A stretch of DNA of 10,107 nt from JAHEJB01 sp037969195 (lineage in GTDB: Bacteria > Bacteroidota > Rhodothermia > Rhodothermales > Rubricoccaceae). Location of the stretch: contig JBBKWZ010000203.1 in the NCBI GenBank assembly GCA_037969195.1, positions 1 to 10,107 of the forward strand. Reading direction: 5' to 3'. Below, piece by piece: positions 1-5,923 of the stretch. The stretch's first letter is position 1. The number at the start of each line of letters is the position of its first letter. Under the pieces are notes generated by a model. The model saw only the letters and a list, made by a program, of their open reading frames with translations. It had not been told where the DNA came from and made no database searches. The position numbers were made by a program, and so were the translations under genes.

Positions 1-27
1 GACGACGATGATGGCGGTGGCGACTGA
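1..27 (+). CDS. C-terminal end of an Asp/Gly-rich protein (partial)
   Basis: Only the last eight codons lie in the window. Read in frame 1 they give DDDDGGGD and then TGA. The strong intrinsic terminator 28 nt downstream supports a plus-strand gene ending here. Frame 3 is stopped at once. Frame 2 runs on through the terminator, so it is unlikely to be the coding frame. The acidic, glycine-rich tail gives no hint of function, because such tails occur on many unrelated proteins. Confidence 0.4.
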   Translation, partial: DDDDGGGD

Positions 28-54
28 ATCTGGACTTCAATCAATCAATCTGAC

Positions 55-92
55 GCGAGTGGTTGGGCGATTGCCCGGCCACTCGCTTTTTT
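55..92 (+). terminator. Rho-independent terminator
   Basis: A 14-bp stem pairs 55-68 with 73-86 (outer arms GCGAGTGG and CCACTCGC, inner GGGC and GCCC, with two G-T wobbles between) around a GATT loop. Six T residues follow at 87-92. The T-run is on the plus-strand 3' side only, so it ends transcription of the gene finishing at 27. A short TCAA tandem repeat (37-50) lies between the stop codon and the stem. Confidence 0.88.
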
Positions 93-409
93 ACGAACCC
101 ATTTTGGCGGGCATCCTTGCTTCTCACACTAGCTCCCAACGTCGCAGTTTGGGTTTGGTCTAGCAGTCTTCGTGTCCGGGAATAAAGCTGCGTCAGCGCC
201 GATGCGGCAGTAACACTCGAGCCCGTGGGCACCAACGTGGAAAGCGCACTGCAGACCACGTTCTTCATATTGGATTTGAGTATCAGTTCAACTAATCCAG
301 ACCGCAACGATTTAAAAAGGACGGCCTCGCGCTACGCGTGGAGCCGCTTGTTGTTAGGTACAGACGTCGCTCATTCGCTCTGGTCTCTCGGTCGCGTAGA
401 ACGGGAAGC
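93..409. other. Stretch with no recognisable gene
   Basis: Short open frames exist on both strands (41-307 minus, 225-413 plus), but neither shows a known motif, a ribosome binding site or a family resemblance. A stop interrupts the plus frame at about 183. No tRNA, repeat array or transposon end was seen. It lies between a terminator and a decayed gene, so it may be degraded sequence, but no recognisable remnant supports that. Confidence 0.5.
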
Positions 410-766
410 CTAGAAAGTCAAGATGAAGTCGGCTTTAGCCGTCCACTCTGCGAGTTGACTCGTCGCGCCCATCTCGATGTCCTCCAGCCCTCCACCCACC
501 CTCTTCCTTGAGGCAGCGTCGCCGCAGGAACCGTACAGAATGATCGCAGCGCGCCCGCTAAGTATGGCATGGAGCATACGCTTTATGTTGTAATCCCCGT
601 CAGGTGTGGTCTGCCTAGTTCCAGCACAGGCAACAACATCGGCCAAAAGACGCACGCGAAGAATTGAGGGTGCCTGCTCCCTCGGGAAACCCATGGCGGG
701 GCGGGGCGCGTTGAACGCGTGTTCTGTTCAGAATGGTGCGTAGTTGAGAACGAGGAGGATGTTCAT
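410..766 (-). pseudogene. DsrE-family protein, interrupted by an in-frame TGA
   Basis: Translated from the ATG at 764-766 with the stop read through, this gives 118 residues, the usual length of small DsrE/DsrF-like proteins (a family that includes sulfur-relay subunits and many members of unknown role). The start MNILLVLN, then PF*TE at residues 11-15, ADVVACA at 42-48, TPDGDYNIKRML at 54-65 and the ending LAEWTAKADFILTF follow the family pattern from memory: a start like MNILFVLNDPPYGTE, a middle like TPxGYYNIERML and an end like LxEWTxxADKVLTF. Codon 13 is TGA (728-730) where relatives have Gly; GGA to TGA is a single-base change. Both Leu of the usual NxLRLA are Pro (NAPRPA, 19-24). Of the usual CGTC-type pair only the second Cys remains (YGSC, 78-81). 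There is no frameshift, so the inactivation looks recent. It lies 55 nt downstream of the cupredoxin-like lipoprotein gene on the same strand and was probably co-transcribed with it. Restart at Met25 would lack the first beta strand and helix. A sequencing error at the TGA cannot be excluded. Confidence 0.8.
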
Positions 767-821
767 GGCGAGATCATTTGGAGCGTGTGCATCGTCTCGG
801 CTTCACCATTTGCGACGTCGC

Positions 822-1811
822 TTATTGCCCTCCTCGGACGGACGTGCTAAACGTCTGAAGCATCTTCTTACCCACCGGGTCTGGTACCTCGGCGATCCAG
901 GCGTAGCTGCCGGGCTCAAGGTCAATCGTGAAGTATCCCGTCTGGCCGGCGGGCATCTCGTGCAAACCACCCAGGAATTCGGCGGGTACCGGCGTTTCGA
1001 GACCCGTCGGTTGGGTCCAGTCCATCCAGGTTGCGAGGACATCAAGGTCTGTGTTCTCGGCCAGCCGGACGAGGTGGACGTCATGACCAAAGAGGTGATC
1101 GTAGACCATCTGATCCTCGAAATGAACCGCCACAACGTGCCTCCCGAGTCCGATGTCGCCTTCGATCTCGATCCCGCGCGCACTCGAAATCGTAAGATCC
1201 AGATCGGCTACGGGCTCCTGCGCGCCGGATGCTGCGTCCGTCACCGTGATTTCGTGCACCATCCCGAATACGTCCGGGTTTGGATTGAAGGAGTGAAATA
1301 CTCCCACCGTTTTGACGTAGCATTCGAGTAGGTACGTACCTGGTTCGAGCAAGACGGTAACGTCGCTGGTGTGCCATGGTGCTACGAAACCGGGCCCACC
1401 CATGAATATGATATCGTTGCGCCACTCAGGAAGTGCGCCGAAGGATTCGATCGCAGCCTCCGCCTCACCCTGGTTGATACGGTCCATCCCTTGCTGGAAA
1501 ACCGGCGCGATCTCGTGCTGCTGTTCTTCCAAGCCCATGCCGTCTGGTAGTCGCTCCAAAACTGCAAAGTGCGTCATTCCGGAGGTGTTCTTCAGCCTGA
1601 TCGTCGTCCAGCCGGAAGCAATTTCATCGGGCCCCTCCAACCTGAGGTCGTTGACGCTAAATTCGACCACATTCGGACCACCGGACGTAGCGTGAGGTAG
1701 AGCGCTTTCATCACCACGACAGCCCATGAACAGCAACGCAAAAGTGGCGGTGAGCGCCGCGGCGGGCAAAAGGCGCAGGGTTACAAATTTGGCGGTAGCT
1801 AGGGTGGTCAT
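822..1811 (-). CDS. Secreted lipoprotein with two cupredoxin-like domains
   Basis: 329 residues. The N-terminus has a basic-hydrophobic signal segment (about 9-30) ending in FMGC, with Cys31 as the likely lipidation site; the lipobox is loose. Two domains of similar layout follow, about 45-192 and 204-325. Each has an early strand with His-hydrophobic-VLERL or DVHLVRL, and a late LEPGTYLLECYV or LEPGSYAWIAEV strand. The first keeps a set that could form a type 1 copper site: His81, Cys164, His173 and Met184 (the last in VFGM). In the second the Cys position is Ala and no matching His/Met pair is visible, so it is probably structural only. The exact copper ligands are an inference. The start is fixed by GAGGAT placed 6 nt upstream. 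It is followed on the same strand by the dsrE pseudogene. The specific function is unknown; electron transfer or copper binding in the periplasm or at the outer membrane is plausible. Confidence 0.85.
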   Translation of the reverse strand: MTTLATAKFVTLRLLPAAALTATFALLFMGCRGDESALPHATSGGPNVVEFSVNDLRLEGPDEIASGWTTIRLKNTSGMTHFAVLERLPDGMGLEEQQHEIAPVFQQGMDRINQGEAEAAIESFGALPEWRNDIIFMGGPGFVAPWHTSDVTVLLEPGTYLLECYVKTVGVFHSFNPNPDVFGMVHEITVTDAASGAQEPVADLDLTISSARGIEIEGDIGLGRHVVAVHFEDQMVYDHLFGHDVHLVRLAENTDLDVLATWMDWTQPTGLETPVPAEFLGGLHEMPAGQTGYFTIDLEPGSYAWIAEVPDPVGKKMLQTFSTSVRGGQ

Positions 1812-1817
1812 ATCGGT

Positions 1818-1823
1818 ATCCTC
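1818..1823 (-). promoter_or_regulatory. Ribosome binding site of the cupredoxin-like lipoprotein gene
   Basis: On the minus strand GAGGAT lies 6 nt before the ATG at 1811. It is the only clear Shine-Dalgarno sequence ahead of a real gene in this window. The rest of the 1812-2038 gap shows no convincing promoter or terminator. Confidence 0.6.
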
Positions 1824-2038
1824 GATGAGTTGAAATCCACTCGCCGAATGCAGAGTGCAAATCCCGTCTACACGACGATTACCACAGCACCTTATATCTC
1901 AGTGCACGAAAACGGATAGGGTTGCTGAGGGGAATACCCTTATTTGTTTTCGGAGGGAGTTATCCCCGTTGCTCACTCCAAGCAGGCCGGACTTGAAGCC
2001 GATCTAGCAATGCACCCCGACGATTCCCAAAGGCTCGG

Positions 2039-3661
2039 TTACCGCAAACCCGGCAACCGCCTCAAAACTTTCAGAGCCGTCAACGTCGCGCCGGCGAACG
2101 CTTCGACCGCCATACCGGCAATCGGGGCAATCGGGAGAACGTGTTGCGAGGCTACGGTCTGGGCTTCCGTGTATTTCAGGATGCCTTCTGGTCCGTGGCG
2201 CCGGCCGAGACCGGATTGCTTTCGCCCGCCCATCGGCGCGGCCGTTGATCCCCACGAGGCCACGTAGGTCTCGTTCACGTTCACTGTGCCGCATTCCAGG
2301 CGTCGCGCTACGGCACGGGCACGACTCACGTCTTCACCCCAAACTCCGCCATTCAACCCGTGCGCTGTATTGTTGGCGAGTTCCACTGCCTCGTCGTCGG
2401 TGTTGAAAGGGTAGATCGATACGACCGGACCGAACGTCTCCTCAGCGAAGAGTTTCATCTCCGACGTCACACCCGTCAGGACGGTTGGCGCATAAAAGAA
2501 TGGGCCGAGGTGGGGCAAGGGATGCCCTCCTACGACCACGGTTGCGCCTTTCGACTTGGCGTCCTCGACGTGTTCGTTGACCTTATCAAGCTGCTCGTCC
2601 GAGGCCAGCGAGCCCATGTCAGTTTCCCAGCCGAACCCGGCACCGATGTTCATGGCCTCGATCTTGTACTTGAACCGCGCGATGAAATCCTCAAACAGCG
2701 AGGCGTGAACGTACATCCGTTCCGTCGCGATACAAAGTTGCCCGGCCGAAGAGAAGCAGTCGCGCAGGGCTCCGTTGACGGTTTTCTCGATGTTGGCGTC
2801 GTCTAGAACGATGAACGGATTCTTTCCGCCGAGTTCCAGCGAGCAGCCGATCAACCGCTCAGAAGCCTGCTTCGCGACGAGTTTGCCAACGTCCGTCGAT
2901 CCTGTGAAGTGGAGGTAGTCCGCGGTCGCAACGAGCGTTGGCCCGAGCGTGGGGCCGTCGCCAGGAATCATGTGAAGGATGTCGTGCGGCAAACCTGCTT
3001 CGTAGAGCAACTCGGCAGCCCAAAGAGCCGTGAAGGGCGTCTGTTCGGCTGGTTTCACCACGACGGCATTCCCTGCCAGAAGCGCTGGAATGGCATCGGA
3101 AATGGCCATCGTAAGCGGGTAATTCCATGGAGCGATGACTCCGACGACGCCAACAGGCGGGTGGTTGATTTCGACGCTGGTCAGAAAAGGAACGAAGCCG
3201 AGAGGATGTCTTTCGGCGAGCGCGGCCGCTCCGTGGTAAGCGTAGTATCGACTCACGAGGGCGACATCTGCGACCTCCAGAAAGGCGTCATAGCGGGTCT
3301 TGCCGCTTTCAAGCTGGATGAGATCGAGAGCCTCTTCGTTGCGCTCTAGAACTAGGTCGTGGTAGCGTTCAAAGACTTTCGCGCGCTCGCGAAAGGGCTT
3401 TGCCGCCCAACTTTTCTGAGCAATGCGCGCCAGGCGAAACGCTTCTTCTACATCCACCGGAGCACCTGCTGGTAGAGACGCAACGGTTTCACCTGTGAAC
3501 GGAGCTTTGACGATCAGACTCGCCCGTTCTTGCGTCGTTTCGTGGTATGTGGCGACGCTGGCCAGCGCCCGCAGCCGTTCCGCCGAAAGGGTAGAAGGGA
3601 GCGTTGGCGCATGGCCGTTGCCGATGTGCAGGGTGTCGAGGACGGAGGACGTGGCGGGCAT
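2039..3661 (-). CDS. gabD2: Succinate-semialdehyde dehydrogenase, GabD2 type
   Basis: A 540-residue aldehyde dehydrogenase that oxidises succinate semialdehyde to succinate, probably with NADP+, feeding the TCA cycle from GABA or 2-oxoglutarate side routes. Family marks are present: APWNYP at about 177-182 (Asn180), VVKPAEQTP near 201, the cofactor-loop FTGSTDVG at 252-259, general-base Glu276 in LELGGKNP, and nucleophile Cys310 in GQLCIATER. The ending SGLGRRHGPEG...LKYTEAQT plus a tail closing in RRLPGLR matches mycobacterial GabD2 (recalled, not searched) rather than E. coli GabD. The frame is open to 3775, but the start is placed at the ATG at 3661 (MPATSSVLD). The earlier residues do not look like this family and lie inside the upstream gene. 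That upstream gene stops one base earlier (TAAAATG) and no Shine-Dalgarno is visible, so translation is probably coupled. The substrate is inferred from family resemblance; other semialdehydes remain possible. Confidence 0.9.
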   Translation of the reverse strand: MPATSSVLDTLHIGNGHAPTLPSTLSAERLRALASVATYHETTQERASLIVKAPFTGETVASLPAGAPVDVEEAFRLARIAQKSWAAKPFRERAKVFERYHDLVLERNEEALDLIQLESGKTRYDAFLEVADVALVSRYYAYHGAAALAERHPLGFVPFLTSVEINHPPVGVVGVIAPWNYPLTMAISDAIPALLAGNAVVVKPAEQTPFTALWAAELLYEAGLPHDILHMIPGDGPTLGPTLVATADYLHFTGSTDVGKLVAKQASERLIGCSLELGGKNPFIVLDDANIEKTVNGALRDCFSSAGQLCIATERMYVHASLFEDFIARFKYKIEAMNIGAGFGWETDMGSLASDEQLDKVNEHVEDAKSKGATVVVGGHPLPHLGPFFYAPTVLTGVTSEMKLFAEETFGPVVSIYPFNTDDEAVELANNTAHGLNGGVWGEDVSRARAVARRLECGTVNVNETYVASWGSTAAPMGGRKQSGLGRRHGPEGILKYTEAQTVASQHVLPIAPIAGMAVEAFAGATLTALKVLRRLPGLR

Positions 3662-3662
3662 T

Positions 3663-4868
3663 TTATGAGGTTGGGAGTTGTGAGTCGGCGGGCGCGAACA
3701 GGCGGCTGAACGACCGAACGGTAAGCAACATGATGAGGGGAATGGCGGGTCCGGGCAGAGCCTGCGGGAGTACACGCCAGAATAAAAGTGTAGCTATGGT
3801 GGTGAGCGCAAAGGCCCCGAGATAGAGGCGCATCCAGCGAGGAATCGTCGCCTTTCGCAACCAGCGTGCGGCCAGCAGATGTGTTGGCCACGCCCAGAGT
3901 AGGTTCAGGTTTGGACCCGTTACGGCGTGCTCCGTTCCAAACCAGAGGACGGCGATCAGGCATCCTGCAGCACCGGTGATTGTGAAAAGAAATGCATCGC
4001 CACGCCGGCCGAAGGCGGAGTTGAATCGCTTGGTCATCGCGGCGAAAAAAGTCATCGCCAGTCCAAACAGAAAAACGATCCACGTTATCAGGTTGGGCCA
4101 ATCTGTTACGGCGCGTTCGCCATCATATTCTGTAACCGTGACGACCGTGTCCGTTGCGGCGACAAGTCGCTGGCCATCGGTCGTCGCCGCTTCAAACTGG
4201 TTCATCAACTCAATCGGGAGGAAGGAGCGCTGTCGCGGCGTTGCCACTGCATCCGACGGCTCGCCGAGCCCGAGATTGATCCCAAAGCGAAGGAGCGGCG
4301 CGTCGCCGATGTACGGTGCAATGAGCTCTCTGAATGTTTCAGTGGCCGTTTCAGAAGGCAATTCCAACCGACCGTGGCCGCTTACTTCTAGCGCATCGTC
4401 GAGGATTTCCAAAAGCCGGGTTGAGCAGTTGTCAAAAAAGAAGTCGTAGCGATAGGCGCGGTTCTGCGGTAAAGCATTCGTCTCGAGGAGATCGAACAGC
4501 GTCTGCACGGTCTCCGGCGAAAGCGCAAGCCGTTGCTCAATCATCGGGCGCCGCAGGTACGCATACTTTTCCAGTTCCAGCTCGTAGGGAGCCGTATCAA
4601 GAACGTAGTCGAGCTGGCCCCGAGCGAATCGGACGATGAACAGCGGTTGCTGGAAATCAAACGTGCCGTAGTTGTAGGTCTTGTCGCGGCCGCTCGCCGG
4701 GTCGTAGATGCGATAACCGCTGTGCCCGAATTGGCTGTAGACCTCGTTACCAGGCAGCATCGTTAGTAGCGAAACCGATGCGGAGTCGGATAGGGAATCC
4801 GTGGGCTGCGCGTACGTCGCCGTGCTCGATAAGAGCAAGATGAAGAGGATGACAGTGGTACGCATCAT
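3663..4868 (-). CDS. Lnb-type (DUF4105) membrane protein, candidate lipoprotein N-acyltransferase
   Basis: 401 residues. A signal peptide (about 1-20, ending ATYA) leads into a periplasmic domain with the two DUF4105 hallmarks: NEVYSQFGHSGYRIYD (His49) and FFFDNCSTR (Cys148). From about 259 on there are four to five membrane helices (near 259-278, 291-310, 319-336, 346-364 and 373-386), with GPNLNLLWAWP between the second and third, as in long family members. This family was recently linked to Lnb of Bacteroides, which adds the third acyl chain to outer-membrane lipoproteins in organisms lacking Lnt; His and Cys are the presumed catalytic pair. That assignment comes from memory of the literature, and its transfer to this protein is an inference. 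Translation probably starts at the first of two adjacent ATGs, with no Shine-Dalgarno. It is divergent from nth (66 nt apart) and overlaps nothing downstream, but is one base from gabD2. Confidence 0.85.
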   Translation of the reverse strand: MMRTTVILFILLLSSTATYAQPTDSLSDSASVSLLTMLPGNEVYSQFGHSGYRIYDPASGRDKTYNYGTFDFQQPLFIVRFARGQLDYVLDTAPYELELEKYAYLRRPMIEQRLALSPETVQTLFDLLETNALPQNRAYRYDFFFDNCSTRLLEILDDALEVSGHGRLELPSETATETFRELIAPYIGDAPLLRFGINLGLGEPSDAVATPRQRSFLPIELMNQFEAATTDGQRLVAATDTVVTVTEYDGERAVTDWPNLITWIVFLFGLAMTFFAAMTKRFNSAFGRRGDAFLFTITGAAGCLIAVLWFGTEHAVTGPNLNLLWAWPTHLLAARWLRKATIPRWMRLYLGAFALTTIATLLFWRVLPQALPGPAIPLIMLLTVRSFSRLFAPADSQLPTS

Positions 4869-4934
4869 AGCGTGCGAAAGATAGCCGTGAGGGTTTGGCT
4901 AGCTTCTCGTTACCGTCCAATTTGCTACCGACAC
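4869..4934. promoter_or_regulatory. Divergent promoter region between the Lnb-type gene and nth
   Basis: Only 66 nt separate the two starts. Toward nth, a TTTG at 4892-4895 is followed 19 nt later by CCAATTTG ending at 4924, a partial match to the Bacteroidota promoter pattern (TTTG, then TAnnTTTG). On the other strand TATCTTTC (4876-4883 reversed) resembles the downstream box but has no upstream partner. Either would start transcription within about ten bases of the start codon, giving almost leaderless messages. Weak evidence by eye only. Confidence 0.25.
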
Positions 4935-5774
4935 GTGACCCGAAAAGAAAAGACCCGCATCGTTCTCGATTTGCTTAGGGAGGTGATCCCAGCGCCTGAA
5001 ATGGAACTCGACTATCGAAATCCCTTCGAGCTACTCGTGGCCGTGATGCTCTCGGCACAGTGCACGGACGCACGCGTGAATATGGTCACGCCCGAACTGA
5101 TGAAACGCTTCCCGACGCCCCACGTGATGGCTGCGGCTGAATCGGACGAGATTCTCGAGTACATCCGGTCAATTTCGTATCCGAACAGCAAGGCCAAGGC
5201 GTTGGCGGTTACATCCCGGATGCTTGTTGAAGAGTTCGACGGCAAGGTCCCGGGAACGCATGCGGAGTTGCTTCGCCTCCGGGGTGTCGGCAGAAAAACT
5301 GCGAACGTGATGATGGCGGTGGCATTCGACGAACCAGCCATCGCCGTAGATACCCACGTTTTCCGCGTTTCAAACAGGATTGGAATAGTCCATGATGCGA
5401 CGACACCTCACGCGGTAGAGAAGGGATTGCATCGAGTCATTGACAGAGACGAATGGGGAGAAGCTCATCATCTGCTCATTCTCCATGGACGTTACACCTG
5501 CACAGCCCGGAGTCCGGCATGCACGAAATGTCCCATTGCGGCGCACTGCGACTACTACGCAGCGCTGCAAAAACTTCCGGGAGCGATGAAGGGACTTGAT
5601 TCCAAACGAGGTAAGTACTTTTCGAAAACCTCCGGCCGCTACTTCGACGAGCCCGTCGTCAAAATCGATCGTAACGGTGTGGAGCAGATCGCAGAGCCAG
5701 GCACAAACTCGATGAACGTGTTTCTCACCAGAACGGGGGAGACGACGAAGAAGGTGAAAGACTACCGGGTGTGA
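4935..5774 (+). CDS. nth: Endonuclease III (DNA glycosylase/AP lyase) with a C-terminal extension
   Basis: Base-excision repair enzyme that removes oxidised pyrimidines and cuts the strand at the abasic site. From the GTG at 4935 it has 279 residues. The N-terminus MTRKEKTRIVLDLL lines up with the start of E. coli Nth, so earlier GTG codons (4872, 4887) are not favoured. The helix-hairpin-helix LRGVGRKTANV carries catalytic Lys121, and AVDTHVFR carries Asp139. The [4Fe-4S] cysteines are 189, 196, 199 and 205 (C-X6-C-X2-C-X5-C), each two positions from E. coli numbering. The usual enzyme ends near residue 210. Here about 70 further residues follow, including SGRYFDEPVVKIDRNG and NSMNVFLTR, with no domain I recognise. 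No Shine-Dalgarno is seen before the GTG. Confidence 0.95.
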   Translation: MTRKEKTRIVLDLLREVIPAPEMELDYRNPFELLVAVMLSAQCTDARVNMVTPELMKRFPTPHVMAAAESDEILEYIRSISYPNSKAKALAVTSRMLVEEFDGKVPGTHAELLRLRGVGRKTANVMMAVAFDEPAIAVDTHVFRVSNRIGIVHDATTPHAVEKGLHRVIDRDEWGEAHHLLILHGRYTCTARSPACTKCPIAAHCDYYAALQKLPGAMKGLDSKRGKYFSKTSGRYFDEPVVKIDRNGVEQIAEPGTNSMNVFLTRTGETTKKVKDYRV

Positions 5775-5779
5775 GATGT

Positions 5780-5800
5780 CAAATGGAGAATGGGAAATGG
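5780..5800 (+). repeat. Degenerate 7-bp tandem repeat, left set
   Basis: Three adjacent heptamers, CAAATGG, AGAATGG and GAAATGG, start 5 nt after the nth stop; a partial unit (AATTTTGG) follows. On the other strand they read CATTYNN, matching the set at 5896-5923. Too short to exclude chance by itself. Confidence 0.45.
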
Positions 5801-5895
5801 AATTTTGGCGAGCGCGCAATCATCTTGAAGACATATCCATGCCCGAGACGCAAGTCAGCGGCAAGTGCAAAGCACACGCGTAATTTGAACGCTGG

Positions 5896-5923
5896 CATTC
5901 ATCCTTCTTCATTCAGCATTGCA
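5896..5923 (-). repeat. Degenerate 7-bp tandem repeat, right set
   Basis: Four adjacent heptamers on the plus strand: CATTCAT, CCTTCTT, CATTCAG and CATTGCA. They are in opposite orientation to the left set, and the last unit contains the TTG start codon of gpmI. Between the two sets lie about 95 nt with no gene. Confidence 0.45.

Noticed and set aside
286..358. Possible integron attC site: GTTCAAC and, 59 nt further on, GTTAGGT
   Set aside because: The two core-like boxes fit RYYYAAC and GTTRRRY, but the inner arms are not complementary, so the folded structure needed by the integrase does not form. No integrase or cassette is nearby.
728..730. TGA in the dsrE-like gene as a selenocysteine codon
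   Set aside because: The position is Gly in the family rather than Cys, and the short palindrome just downstream (707-719) lacks the size and loop of a bacterial SECIS element.
707..733. Two small palindromes (CGCGTTGAACGCG, and TTCTG-TT-CAGAA) as an operator
   Set aside because: Both fall inside the coding part of the dsrE pseudogene, so a regulatory role is not needed to explain them.
744..1331. A 195-codon plus-strand open frame
   Set aside because: It lies almost wholly antisense to the lipoprotein gene and partly to the dsrE pseudogene, both of which have recognisable domains. Its product is Arg-rich with no motif, as expected of a shadow frame.
1853..1862. GAGTGCAAA resembling half of a CIRCE operator
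   Set aside because: There is no matching left half at the right distance, and the neighbouring gene is not a chaperone gene.
1918..1940. Weak hairpin (AGGGT and ACCCT) as a terminator for gabD2
   Set aside because: The stem has only 5 bp with a 13-nt loop and four Ts some bases away, which is too weak to call.
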